From: Agrobacterium vaccinii
GTDB lineage: Bacteria; Pseudomonadota; Alphaproteobacteria; Rhizobiales; Rhizobiaceae
Direction of reading: 5' to 3'
Length of the DNA: 64,000 nt
Assembly (NCBI RefSeq): GCF_021310995.1
Contig: NZ_CP054150.1
Location: 1,798,001-1,862,000, forward strand
The notes below the pieces were generated by a model. That model was not told the DNA's origin and searched no databases. It worked only from the letters and a program-made list of their open reading frames with translations. A program made the translations under genes and the position numbers. Shown piece after piece: positions 26,987 to 35,502 of this stretch. Numbering within the stretch: position 1 is the stretch's first letter; each line of letters begins with the position of its first letter.

Positions 26987-28265
26987 CTGCTGTCCGGTTT
27001 AAACTTATGTCCATTGGAGCATCAGCTGGTCATTGTGGCATCTGCTGCTGTTGGGTGGTTTTAGAAGACGGTCTGTTCTTTTTCGATGCATGAGGTTGGC
27101 GCGCACGAGGCGGGCGAAGGCCCAGGGGCTTTTGATGGTCTTCTGGTCTGCCTGCGCCATGCGCAGAAGCAGGAAAGCGATGAGGGCCACGGTGATCTGG
27201 ATGCGCACGGCGTTTTCTGAGACACCCAGGAAGTGCTTGATCTTCAAGGTCTGCTTGACCCATTTGAAGAACAGCTCGATAGCCCAGCGACGCTTGTAGA
27301 GATCGGCGATCTCTTGCGCAGTGGCATCGAGATCGTTCGACAGGATCCGCAGCACCTTGCCGGTATCGCTTTGCACCGTGATCTCGCGAACCGGGTCGCT
27401 GAACGGGTTCTTGCGGTTGCCGGCCTGACGGGCAGGCAGCAGACCAATGCGATCCGACAGGATGCGACCACCGTTTGCATCCGCGTCCTCCAGCGGCTGC
27501 TCATGCAACACCGTCAAGGGTGTATGGGACTTGAAGCGGGTGACGATGCGGCATCCGGCCTGATCCATCCTGGCCCACCACGAGAAATCATAATAGCCCA
27601 GATCAAAGACGTAGGTCGCGCCCGGTTCGATCGGCATGGCCTTGGCGGCGGTGATGTCATTGACATTGGCGGGTGTGACGGCGGCATAGATCGGTCGCTC
27701 TGCGCCCGCATCATAGACGATGTGGACCTTGGCTCCGCACGCCTTATGGGAGAACCGCGCCCATTGCGATCCTGCACCGGAAAGGCGAAGGCTCGTGGCA
27801 TCGATCAGATAGGTCGCCTCGCCGACGGCCCGTCGCAACCCGCGCCCAGCTCGTGTGACCAGCTCGGCAAACAGACCGGTAAAGACCGCACTTGAGCGTT
27901 TGGCATTGGCATCAGCCAGCGTCGAACGTGAGGCCGGGCGTGCGCCGAGATGATAAAGGCGTGTCGAATGGCTTTCCAGACCGCCTTCGATCTCGTGCAA
28001 GCTGACAGCACCGGCCAGTTGCCCATACAGCAGGGCGATCAACTGGCTCTTGGTGGACAATCGCCGGATATGCTTGTCGGTGCCATGCTCATCCACAAGC
28101 CGCTCGAAGGTCGACCAGGAAATGCGCTTCAAAAGATCATGAAAAACGCTATTGTGATGCCGCACGGTGTTGCCTCTCTTTCGTGTCCAAATCGTCGCCA
28201 AACGCTTGAATACGAATAGAATCAACACCGTGCGCCGTGTCTACAAATTTAAACCGGACAGCAGT
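26987..28265. mobile_element. IS4-family insertion sequence
   Basis: A 1279-bp element with perfect 18-bp terminal inverted repeats (ACTGCTGTCCGGTTTAAA). The 11-base flanks GGGACGAGCCC (left) and GGGACAAGCCC (right) look like a target duplication with one mismatch. It encodes one intact transposase on the minus strand and sits in the right palindrome of a REPIN-like pair. Confidence 0.93.
27005..28165 (-). CDS. IS4-family transposase (DUF4372 N-terminus)
   Basis: A 386-residue transposase. The N-terminal DUF4372-type region begins RHHNSVFHDLLKRI. The DDE residues are Asp122 (YLIDATS), Asp188 (YVFDLGYYD) and Glu297. Around the last, the YREK signature of IS4 transposases is exact: Tyr290, Arg293, Glu297, Lys304. 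GTG 28165 was chosen for its upstream GAGAGG; the frame stays open to near the IS end. The gene appears intact. Confidence 0.92.
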   Translation of the reverse strand: MRHHNSVFHDLLKRISWSTFERLVDEHGTDKHIRRLSTKSQLIALLYGQLAGAVSLHEIEGGLESHSTRLYHLGARPASRSTLADANAKRSSAVFTGLFAELVTRAGRGLRRAVGEATYLIDATSLRLSGAGSQWARFSHKACGAKVHIVYDAGAERPIYAAVTPANVNDITAAKAMPIEPGATYVFDLGYYDFSWWARMDQAGCRIVTRFKSHTPLTVLHEQPLEDADANGGRILSDRIGLLPARQAGNRKNPFSDPVREITVQSDTGKVLRILSNDLDATAQEIADLYKRRWAIELFFKWVKQTLKIKHFLGVSENAVRIQITVALIAFLLLRMAQADQKTIKSPWAFARLVRANLMHRKRTDRLLKPPNSSRCHNDQLMLQWT

Positions 28266-28389
28266 GGGACAAGCCCGAGGATGACGGCAGAGGTGTATTG
28301 CCGTCTATTACCAATTTACTGGAAAGGCCAAAATGCCGTGCCATTTAAGACAGCGGCAGGTCGATTCCAGAGTGACAGCGAGGACGCCC

Positions 28390-28824
28390 CTACCCCGCAA
28401 TATAAGCCTTGATATGCTCCGCTTCGGCCTCCACCTCGCTGATACGGGCCTTCACCACGTCGCCGATGGAGATGATGCCGACGAGGCGGCCGCTGGCTTC
28501 TACGGGTAAGTGGCGGAAGCGGCCGCCGGTCATGAGTTCCATGAGATCGTCGGTGGTGGAGCCTTCGTGACAGCGCGTCACGTTCTTGGTCATGACATCT
28601 GCCACTGTTACCTGCAATGCGCCTGCGCCATGGCTGGCGATGGCCTTGACCATGTCGCGTTCCGTGAAAATGCCGAGAATGGCGCCCTTCTCATCGACCA
28701 CCACGACCGCACCGATGCGGTGTTCGTGCAGGGTCACGGCGGCATCGCCCAGCGACATGCCGGGATCGACAGTCACCACATCGCGGCCCTTGAGATCGAG
28801 AAGCTCTTTCACAAATACAGGCAT
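28390..28824 (-). CDS. CBS-domain pair protein
   Basis: A 144-residue protein made of two CBS domains, with GAVVVVDEKGAILGIFTERDMVKAI in the first and HLPVEASGRLVGIISIGDVVKA in the second. Such stand-alone Bateman modules bind adenosine nucleotides or similar ligands and usually regulate partners; the partner is unknown. The start at MPVFVKELLD has a strong AAGGAGG 6 bases upstream. Confidence 0.88.
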   Translation of the reverse strand: MPVFVKELLDLKGRDVVTVDPGMSLGDAAVTLHEHRIGAVVVVDEKGAILGIFTERDMVKAIASHGAGALQVTVADVMTKNVTRCHEGSTTDDLMELMTGGRFRHLPVEASGRLVGIISIGDVVKARISEVEAEAEHIKAYIAG

Positions 28825-28954
28825 ATTGTCCTCCTTGTCCGACGGTCCTAGACACCGCGCGCCGCGTCTCCTCCACAAACGCACGGTCAGGCTGGATGCC
28901 AATGGTGCGCCAGCGGACCATCGAAATCAATAGATTTCAGCGGCTTGGCAAAGC

Positions 28955-29722
28955 TCAATCGATTGTATCTGCAAACTGGCGGTCCACAGGTTTGCGGTCG
29001 AACAGTGCAAAAAACAGGAAGCCCAGCAGGAAGCCGAAGATATGCGCATCCCACGCCACTTCGCCGCCAGCATCGCCAAACAGGGGAATGCCGACAGCAA
29101 TCAGCACATTGCCGAACAGCCACATCAGCGTGAAGATAAGCACCGTTCGGTTGGACAGAGACTGGAGGATGCCCTGACGCGGCAGGAGATGGCCAAGCGA
29201 CGGGTGGTAGCGTCCGCCGCGTGCGGGAAACACGAAGCGGCACGCCGCGCCCATCAGCGCCGAGACGACACCGGATGCGCCGATCAGCACCGTTGGATCA
29301 CCCCAATGCAGGAATGCGTGGCCGAAGGCGGCGACGGCTGACGAAATGCACCAGAGCAAAATGAAACGCGACGTACCGATTCGGCGCAGCACCGGCGCAC
29401 CGAAAGCCATCAGCCAGAGGCTGTTGAAAAGAATATGTTCGATGCCGCCATGCAAAAGCGAATAGGTGATGGGCGTCCACAGCCACTCCAGACCTTGTTG
29501 CGACAGTGCCGTGGCGTAGCGCAGGGGAATGAAGCCGAAGGTGAACAGGAACCAGCCGTAACCATCATCCGACAGGACATAGGACGAGATCACATGGATG
29601 ACGACCATCAGCGCAATGACGGCGACGAGCGCGCCAGGCAGGTTGAAAACAGGGGTTTTCTGCGTGGCCTGCGCCTGCTCTAGCTCATCCACTTCGGGCC
29701 GTTCACCGTCATTATGCGTCAT
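28955..29722 (-). CDS. Rhomboid-family intramembrane serine protease
   Basis: A 255-residue inner-membrane protein with about six helices. The rhomboid features are HGGIEHILFNSLWL (the conserved HxxxxHxxxN in helix 2), the catalytic serine in GASGVV, and the catalytic His in WDAHIFGFLLGF. The cytoplasmic N-terminus is acidic (NDGERPEVDELEQ). The substrate is unknown. The start is MTHNDGERP, with AGGAG 11 bases upstream. Confidence 0.88.
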   Translation of the reverse strand: MTHNDGERPEVDELEQAQATQKTPVFNLPGALVAVIALMVVIHVISSYVLSDDGYGWFLFTFGFIPLRYATALSQQGLEWLWTPITYSLLHGGIEHILFNSLWLMAFGAPVLRRIGTSRFILLWCISSAVAAFGHAFLHWGDPTVLIGASGVVSALMGAACRFVFPARGGRYHPSLGHLLPRQGILQSLSNRTVLIFTLMWLFGNVLIAVGIPLFGDAGGEVAWDAHIFGFLLGFLFFALFDRKPVDRQFADTID

Positions 29723-29952
29723 CAGCCCGTCTTCTCCTCGTCTCGCGTTCCGCAAAAGCCATTGGGAGCAATATAGTAACGCTGCGAGAAAAAGAAGCAC
29801 CGACAAGGGCGCGCACCTGCAACTAAAAATGCCGTCGTGCCTTTTGTTGACCAGACGCGTGGCATGGAAATCGCTTGGACATCTTCAGCACCGCACATCA
29901 AGACGGCTTGTGTCCCGAAACGACACAGGTGCGGCGGCCCGGAGACCGTGTC

Positions 29953-30510
29953 ATGAAGACAAATGCAAGTCTGGAGATCTACGCCTATTGGGATGCGTTG
30001 CGCGGCGAGCGCGCGGCACCTTTGCGCAGCGAGATCGACCCGTCGCATATCCGCCATGTGCTGCCCGACCTCTTCGTGCTGACCGATGCGGGCGATGACG
30101 CGCCCGTATTCCGCCTGACCGGAACGCGTCTCTACAATCTGTTCAGCCGCGAACTGCGCGACACGCCTTTTTCGATGATATGGCAACCGGATGCCGCCGA
30201 AGACGCCTGCCGCATTGCCAATGGCGTATTGCAGCACGAGCGGCCCGTGGTTTTCGACATCTGGTCCGAAAGCGTCAGCGGCCATGTCGCGCAGGCTTTC
30301 GAAATGTTGCTGCTGCCGCTGGAGGCGGAGCCGCACTTTCCGCCGCGCCTGCTGGGCGCCCTGATTTCCGATCCGCCGCTGGTGGATTTCGGCCAGCCCT
30401 TCAAGCCGCTCGCCTTGACGCGCAGCCGCCTGCTGGAGGAAACATCGGTGCAGTTGATGGCGCAGCGGACAGACTTCGGCTTTTCTTTGGATCGGTCTGT
30501 TTCATTATAA
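29953..30510 (+). CDS. PAS-domain protein (PAS_5, PF07310-like)
   Basis: A 185-residue cytoplasmic protein of the alphaproteobacterial PAS_5 type: WDALRGERAAPLRSEIDPSHIRHVLPDLFVL, then FRLTGTRLYNLF and an LLLPLEA strand near the end. It has no output domain, so it would sense a ligand and act through a partner. GGAG precedes ATG 29953 by 8 bases. The next gene on the strand is a PilZ protein 93 bp downstream. Confidence 0.82.
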   Translation: MKTNASLEIYAYWDALRGERAAPLRSEIDPSHIRHVLPDLFVLTDAGDDAPVFRLTGTRLYNLFSRELRDTPFSMIWQPDAAEDACRIANGVLQHERPVVFDIWSESVSGHVAQAFEMLLLPLEAEPHFPPRLLGALISDPPLVDFGQPFKPLALTRSRLLEETSVQLMAQRTDFGFSLDRSVSL

Positions 30511-30603
30511 GAACCTACAATTATAATCGGCGTTAGTTACAGAACGGTCTGTTAACTCGACATCTGTAAAGAAGGGGGATCATTCCTCTTTACTGTGCTG
30601 CCC

Positions 30604-31218
30604 ATGTTCTCATCCCGCTCAACCACCGTCGCATTTGCCGCCCGCTCCGTGGAATCGTCGCCTGCTGCCGAGGTTTTGCCTGTGGCACTGACTGGCCGGT
30701 TGATGGTGCCGTCGCAGGACGAGTATGATTGCACCGCGCACGAAATGACGGCAGAGACGGCACGCATCACCTGCTTCGTGCGACCGCGCAATGGCGACCG
30801 TATCATTGCCTATCTCCAGCACATCGGACGCGTCGAAGGTATCGTCAAGGCACTGACGGCGGATGGCTTCACCATCGCCATCATGGGCACGGAGCGCAAG
30901 CGTGAGAAGCTGGCTGCACAGCTGGCCTGGATTGCCAAGCGCCATGCCCTCGGCCTGCCGGAAGACCGCCGCCACGACCGTCTGACACCGCGCAACCCGC
31001 GCGCCGACCTGATGCTGAGCGACGGCAATATCGCGCCATGCAAAATCATCGACCTTTCGCTATCAGGTGCTGCGGTCGAAATCGACATTCGCCCTGCCAT
31101 GGGCAGCAATGTGCGGCTGGGCAATATGGCTGGCCGGATCGTGCGCCACTTCATGGAAGGCGTCGCCATCGAGTTCGACGCGGTCCAGTCGCGCGATGCG
31201 CTAATAGAATTTCTATAA
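30604..31218 (+). CDS. PilZ-domain protein (predicted c-di-GMP receptor)
   Basis: About 204 residues. The C-terminal PilZ domain carries both c-di-GMP-binding motifs: RLTPR (residues 126-130, RxxxR) and DLSLSG (150-155, D/NxSxxG). Residues 28-95 look like a second, degenerate PilZ fold without the motif. The start is uncertain (GTG 30595 or ATG 30604); no good ribosome-binding site is seen. It follows the PAS gene, and a terminator lies after it at 31241. Confidence 0.85.
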   Translation: MFSSRSTTVAFAARSVESSPAAEVLPVALTGRLMVPSQDEYDCTAHEMTAETARITCFVRPRNGDRIIAYLQHIGRVEGIVKALTADGFTIAIMGTERKREKLAAQLAWIAKRHALGLPEDRRHDRLTPRNPRADLMLSDGNIAPCKIIDLSLSGAAVEIDIRPAMGSNVRLGNMAGRIVRHFMEGVAIEFDAVQSRDALIEFL

Positions 31219-31240
31219 TCCACCGACCCGCGCTCTAAAC

Positions 31241-31273
31241 AACCGGCTACGCCTCGCGTCAGCCGGTTTTTTT
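31241..31273 (+). terminator. Intrinsic terminator after the PilZ gene
   Basis: Stem AACCGGCT with AGCCGGTT around a 12-base loop is followed by TTTTTT. Confidence 0.85.
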
Positions 31274-31279
31274 GTGCCC

Positions 31280-31768
31280 GAAATTGCCGACAGCGAGCCT
31301 TGACGCGCAGTTTTTTGAACCCGAAATGCAGAAAAAACTGTGCCATTGCGGGAAAACGAAGAAATTTCAGAAAAATATCCGGAAAAATTGGCTGAAAATG
31401 CATCTCGAAACGCAACCTTTGATAGATTTTTACACCCGATAATTGTTCATCTGGCGTTCAGAATGCAAATGCATTGGGACAAGTATAGTCAAAGAATAGT
31501 TTAAGGGGCCGCACAAGGTTGAATGGTGCCCTGCCGCGTTAACCAAAAGCGGTTAAGAGACCATATTTTACAGCAACTTAAGGATAAATTCCAATAGAAA
31601 TCATAATCGAAACGATAAAATTTGAATCAAATTTTGCTCAAATACAGCTAAAAACAACATCAAATAAAGCGCAGTTTTTCCTAAATTTAACGTCGAATTT
31701 GAGCGCCGTTATTTGCTGGCGGTCAAAATATCGGTGGCATTCTTCTCCTCACAACGGGGAGACAAGAA
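31280..31768 (+). promoter_or_regulatory. Long AT-rich upstream region of the BTLCP gene
   Basis: About 490 bp without a gene, far richer in A+T than the rest of the window, with many TA and A/T-run segments between 31540 and 31690 (for example AAATTTGAATCAAATTTTG). In Rhizobiaceae such regions are typical targets of Ros/MucR-type zinc-finger repressors; that link is inference. Confidence 0.4.
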
Positions 31769-32377
31769 ATGAAAAAAATCAGCCGTTTAGGATTTATGAT
31801 TGCAGCAATGATCGCAGGTGCCTTTGCAACACAGGCAGAAGCATCGCCAGCCGCCGCAATGCGCATCATGGGCAAAGCCAATCCACCGATTGGTCACTAC
31901 GAGTTTTGCCAGACCTACCAGAGCGAATGCCAGCCAACATCCGGCGACCGTGGCCCGCTGCGGTTGACGGAAGAAAACTGGAAGATGATCCTGGACGTGA
32001 ACTACACGGTCAACACCACGATCACACCGATGACAGACATGGAAATCTACGGCGTTGAAGAGCGCTGGGCTTATCCAACAACTGTTGGCGACTGTGAGGA
32101 CTACGTTCTTCTCAAGCGCAAGATGCTGATGAACAAGGGCATCTCCGCCTCCGACCTGCTGATCACGGTCGTCCTTCAGCCAAACGGTTCCGGCCATGCG
32201 GTTCTGACCGTGCGTACCGACCGTGGCGACTTCGTTCTGGATAACCTGCGCAACAAGGTCATGGACTGGTCCGAGACCGAATATACCTACCTCAAGCGCC
32301 AAGACAGCGCCAATCCGGGCCGCTGGGTCAAGGTTCAGGATGGCCGCGCCGTCAACGCCGTCGCAGGTATCAACTAA
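31769..32377 (+). CDS. Transglutaminase-like cysteine peptidase (BTLCP, LapG-related)
   Basis: A 202-residue exported protein. The signal peptide spans residues 1-25 (MKKISRLGFMIAAMIAGAFATQAEA). The catalytic triad is Cys109 in VGDCEDY, His143 in GSGHAVL and Asp158 in FVLDNL. Asp108 and Glu110 flank the cysteine, as in LapG, where these residues bind the Ca2+ needed for activity. LapG cleaves a surface adhesin under control of the c-di-GMP receptor LapD; no adhesin or LapD gene is seen here. GGGGAG precedes the ATG. Rhizobia have several paralogues. Confidence 0.87.
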   Translation: MKKISRLGFMIAAMIAGAFATQAEASPAAAMRIMGKANPPIGHYEFCQTYQSECQPTSGDRGPLRLTEENWKMILDVNYTVNTTITPMTDMEIYGVEERWAYPTTVGDCEDYVLLKRKMLMNKGISASDLLITVVLQPNGSGHAVLTVRTDRGDFVLDNLRNKVMDWSETEYTYLKRQDSANPGRWVKVQDGRAVNAVAGIN

Positions 32378-32429
32378 CATCCAATGCTTATTGGCCGGCC
32401 CGTTTCCCCGCTTTTCTGACGGCCGCGCC

Positions 32430-32468
32430 AAAGAGCCGGTTCCTTGCCCCGGAACCGGCTCTTTTTTT
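32430..32468 (+). terminator. Intrinsic terminator after the BTLCP gene
   Basis: A perfect 14-bp stem AAAGAGCCGGTTCC with GGAACCGGCTCTTT has a 7-base loop and is followed by TTTT. Confidence 0.93.
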
Positions 32469-32480
32469 GTGTCGCAGTTG

Positions 32481-32586
32481 CTAGAGCATTTCAGCAAAAG
32501 TGCGAAGCGGTTTTGCGCCCGGATAATGCGTTAAAACAAACAGATAGAGCGTTTTCGCGTTTCGAAGAAAAGCGGAAATGCTCTAG
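32481..32586. repeat. MITE-like element with IS630-type ends and TA duplication
   Basis: The 100-bp core (32484-32583) begins GAGCATTTC and ends GAAATGCTC, with TA on each side (32482-32483 and 32584-32585) and CTAG at both outer edges. Its ends resemble those of the IS630 element at 1626-2672 (GAGCGTTTC), so trans-mobilisation by such a transposase is plausible. It also contains an inner GAGCGTTTTCGC segment. The stop codon of the DUF1489 gene lies in its right edge. Confidence 0.8.
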
Positions 32587-33017
32587 AGAAGGCCGAGTTC
32601 GGCGAGTTCGCGTTTCAATTCCGATGGCATGTCTTCGGGCAGGCCAGCACCGCCGAGATCACGCGGGGCATCGTCGGCAGTCAGATACCGCCAGCCCTGA
32701 AACGGTCGCTTGGGCGCGGGTGAGGTTTCGACCACCTCCGGTCCCAGAACCAGATCGCAGCGAGAAATACCGTCTTCGCCCTTGAAGGAGCGGATATCGA
32801 GGATCGACTGGCGCGCCTGTACCTGGCCTTTAATGACCCAGTATAGCGAGCCGCCATCCAGCAACTCCTCCGTCCGCTTGGGAAACATGCGCGTGGTGTG
32901 AACGCTGTGGGGTTCCAGCCCAGCCGCGATCGCGGTGAGCGCACGGTGGGAAACCCATTCGCGCAGATCGTCGATGGAATCTGCGCCGACACAAAGCTTG
33001 ATGAGATGAAGAGCCAT
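32583..33017 (-). CDS. DUF1489 family protein
   Basis: A 144-residue cytoplasmic protein of the DUF1489 family, which is confined largely to alphaproteobacteria (MALHLIKLCVGADSI, then HTTRMFPKRTEELLDGGSLYWVIKG). The function is unknown. Its TAG stop overlaps the edge of the MITE, so the repeat begins exactly where the gene ends; the sequence before the stop looks like the normal C-terminus. It is convergent with the BTLCP gene. Confidence 0.87.
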   Translation of the reverse strand: MALHLIKLCVGADSIDDLREWVSHRALTAIAAGLEPHSVHTTRMFPKRTEELLDGGSLYWVIKGQVQARQSILDIRSFKGEDGISRCDLVLGPEVVETSPAPKRPFQGWRYLTADDAPRDLGGAGLPEDMPSELKRELAELGLL

Positions 33018-33071
33018 GGCCCTATCAAGGCCGTTTTGGGCCTTGCGTCAAGCATTGATAGGTTGCGCTGT

Positions 33072-34475
33072 TCAGCACTCCACGACATTCACGGCAAGGC
33101 CACCGGTAGAGGTTTCTTTGTACTTCTCGCTCATGTCGTTGCCGGTCTGGCGCATCGTCTCGATACAGGCATCCAGCGGCACGAAATGCTCGCCATCACC
33201 TTTCAGCGCGAGCGAAGCGGCGGTTACGGCTTTCACCGCGCCCAGTGCGTTTCGCTCGATGCAAGGGACCTGCACCAGTCCGGCGATGGGATCGCAGGTC
33301 ATGCCGAGGTGATGTTCGAGTGCGATTTCCGCCGCATTTTCGATCTGCGCGGGTGAGCCACCCATGACGGCGGCAAGACCGGCAGCGGCCATGGCGGCGG
33401 CAGAGCCGACTTCGCCCTGACAGCCGACTTCGGCACCGGAAATGGAGGCATTGTGCTTGATGATGCCACCGATGGCGGCAGCCGTCAGCAGGAAATCCCT
33501 GATGTCATCCACCGTCGCATCTTCATGGAAGTGGCGGAAGTAGCGAACCGTGGCGGGCACGACACCGGCGGCGCCATTGGTCGGCGCTGTCACCACGCGA
33601 CCGCCCGACGCATTCTCCTCGTTGACGGCCATGGCGTAGACGCTCAGCCAGTCATTGGCGAGCAGCGGGTTCAGGCGGTTACTGCGCCACTCGGCGTTCA
33701 GCTTGTCGTGAATGGAGCGGGCGCGGCGCTTGACCTTGAGGCCACCGGGCATGATGCCCTCGCCTTTCAGGCCGCGTTCGATACAGCCGTTCATGGCCTC
33801 CCAGATCTGGTCCAGCCGGTCATCCAGCTCCTGACGGCTCATGACGGTTTCCTCGTTGGCGCGCTTCATCTGCGAGATGGTGCGCCCGGACCGCTCGGCC
33901 ATCTCCAGCATCTGCTTGGCCGAGGCGAAGGGATAAGGGACCTTGGGGCCATTATCGACCGTCTTTCCGCGCTGGCGCATTGCCTCCAGCTCGGTATCGG
34001 TCACCACAAAGCCACCGCCGACGGAGTAGTAGATGCGCTTCAAGAGCATCCGGCCCTGATTGTCATAGGCGGAAAAGGACATGCCGTTGGCGTGTCCCGG
34101 CAGTGGGTTCTTCTTGTCGAAGATCAGGTCTTCGGCGGGGCGAAACGCATAGGACGGGTGTCCAGCGGGTGAAACGCGTCCGGTCGTCTCGACCTGCGAG
34201 ATAAGCGCGTCCATCGCATCGGGATCGACGAGGTCGGGGCGTTCTCCCGTCAGGCCCAGCACGACGGCGCGACCAGAGCCATGGCCAATGCCGGTAAAGG
34301 CAAGGGAGCCGTGCAGACTGACCTTGATGGCAGCAACGGTAGCGCCAGCTGGCCGTGGCCATTCATCCGAGAGGATTGTCTCCAGAAAGCGGTTCGCAGC
34401 CGACATGGGACCCATGGTGTGCGAACTGGAAGGCCCGATGCCGATCTTGAAGACGTCGAAGACCGAGAGAAACAT
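33072..34475 (-). CDS. sdaA: L-serine ammonia-lyase (Fe-S type)
   Basis: A 467-residue single-chain L-serine dehydratase that deaminates serine to pyruvate. The N-terminal beta domain ([11 protein letters not shown]) is fused to the alpha domain with [13 protein letters not shown]. The cluster cysteines are in [34 protein letters not shown] and at the C-terminal end (VVEC, a cysteine tail known to occupy the active site in this family). The ATG is followed by [11 protein letters not shown] as in family members. Confidence 0.94.
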   Translation of the reverse strand: MFLSVFDVFKIGIGPSSSHTMGPMSAANRFLETILSDEWPRPAGATVAAIKVSLHGSLAFTGIGHGSGRAVVLGLTGERPDLVDPDAMDALISQVETTGRVSPAGHPSYAFRPAEDLIFDKKNPLPGHANGMSFSAYDNQGRMLLKRIYYSVGGGFVVTDTELEAMRQRGKTVDNGPKVPYPFASAKQMLEMAERSGRTISQMKRANEETVMSRQELDDRLDQIWEAMNGCIERGLKGEGIMPGGLKVKRRARSIHDKLNAEWRSNRLNPLLANDWLSVYAMAVNEENASGGRVVTAPTNGAAGVVPATVRYFRHFHEDATVDDIRDFLLTAAAIGGIIKHNASISGAEVGCQGEVGSAAAMAAAGLAAVMGGSPAQIENAAEIALEHHLGMTCDPIAGLVQVPCIERNALGAVKAVTAASLALKGDGEHFVPLDACIETMRQTGNDMSEKYKETSTGGLAVNVVEC

Positions 34476-34587
34476 GTGTATCCTGCCCTATGTATAGACT
34501 TATCGGGCCAGTCTATCCGAACCGTGGCATTGCGCCACATCAAAAATGGCCATGGCCTGTGCCGCCTGCGACATCATCCGGTTCAAA

Positions 34588-34621
34588 CGAAAACAGCACG
34601 ATTTCCGAGGAAACCGTGCTG
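34588..34621 (-). terminator. Intrinsic terminator on the minus strand after the 33-residue ORF
   Basis: Read on the minus strand, CAGCACGGTTTCC and GGAAATCGTGCTG form a 13-bp stem with one G-U pair and a 2-base spacer, followed by TTTTCGTTTG. It serves transcription from the small ORF at 34650-34751. Confidence 0.65.
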
Positions 34622-34649
34622 CAATAACTGAAATATCGATGAGAGATTT

Positions 34650-34751
34650 TTACGGGCTACCAAATACGTAGGTCAAAGCGAGAAAAGCGGCAAAACCTGC
34701 AAGCGCGCGAAATGTTACGGCCCAGCAGGATTTCTGTGCGGTTTCGTCCAT
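34650..34751 (-). CDS. Possible 33-residue membrane protein
   Basis: The ORF encodes MDETAQKSCWAVTFRAL followed by a hydrophobic helix (AGFAAFLALTYVFG) and ends SP. It has its own ribosome-binding site (TGGAG, 6 bases before the ATG) and its own terminator 30 bp after the stop, which argues for a real gene. Small single-helix proteins of this type are often regulators or subunits of membrane complexes; no family was recognised. Confidence 0.5.
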   Translation of the reverse strand: MDETAQKSCWAVTFRALAGFAAFLALTYVFGSP

Positions 34752-35105
34752 GATTACTCCAGCGTGTTACTCTCAGGCCGCTCATGCGTCAGCCAGTGGG
34801 TGAACCATTTATTAAAAACTTGTGACAAACGCAAATGCAAAAAACGGCTAAAGCAAGGCGTATTTGCCCATCTGCCATTCACTCACTGCATAGGTACAAG
34901 AAATTACAATGGCTTACCTGTTCAATACGAAACAAGGCATGCCGGAAGCCTGTCTCAATTTAGACCAAAGTGTAAACGGGGTCATATTTCGTTCACCATG
35001 ATGCCGCCAGCTGTGTATAAACCCGCGCGGCGCAAGCCATTTGCCCCAACGGCCTGCCAGCCATATTGAACGCGTCTCGCATCTGGCTTATCGGGCATTC
35101 AAAGA
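34752..35105. other. Intergenic region, nothing recognised
   Basis: These 354 bp have lower GC than the flanks. The open frames on both strands look random. It must contain the promoters of the divergent small ORF (minus) and the gene at 35106 (plus), but no clear -35/-10 could be assigned. Confidence 0.4.
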
Positions 35106-35492
35106 ATGATCGAACCCCTCGAGAAAGCGGTGACACAAATGCAAGCCACACCTTCCTCCTTCCCGGGTCGCGACACCGTCGCGGCGAAAATCGCCTCGTT
35201 CAGCCCCGAGGACGAAAGCTGGTTGAAACTGCTGCTCGAAAACGCGGCCCAGGACGAAAATCTGCTGGAAGGTCTGCGTCTGTTTCTGGACCAGCAGGCG
35301 GAAGCGCGGTTTCTCAACTCGCTGAAGCTGGAAAAATCTGGCGAATGGTTTGGTGTAAACGCCCCTTCCCGCATGCAGATTCGCCTTCACGAAGTATCGA
35401 AGAGCAGCCAGCATGCAGCCTTCACGGCATTTCGCAGCGGGCTGACGAAATCAGGCGGTCTGGAAAAGGCCTATCCGAAGGCACCGCTCTAA
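35106..35492 (+). CDS. Hypothetical cytoplasmic protein
   Basis: A 128-residue, mainly helical protein (VAAKIASFSPEDESWLKLLLENAAQDENLLEGLRLFLDQQAEARFLNSL and so on). It has no signal peptide, membrane segment or recognised domain. The start is uncertain between ATG 35106 and ATG 35139. It is convergent with the glycosidase gene (10 bp gap). The codon pattern looks like neighbouring genes. Confidence 0.6.
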   Translation: MIEPLEKAVTQMQATPSSFPGRDTVAAKIASFSPEDESWLKLLLENAAQDENLLEGLRLFLDQQAEARFLNSLKLEKSGEWFGVNAPSRMQIRLHEVSKSSQHAAFTAFRSGLTKSGGLEKAYPKAPL

Positions 35493-35502
35493 ATCTGAGG
35501 GC

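Larger units (their letters stand above)
26911..28287. repeat. REPIN-like palindrome pair (copy D), split by the IS4-family element
   Basis: The left palindrome (from 26911) has stem CCTCGGG/CCCGAGG and loop CTTGT. The right palindrome is interrupted at 26986 by the IS and resumes at 28266-28287. Removing the IS and one 11-base flank restores a complete pair with loop ACAAG or ACGAG. Confidence 0.85.
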
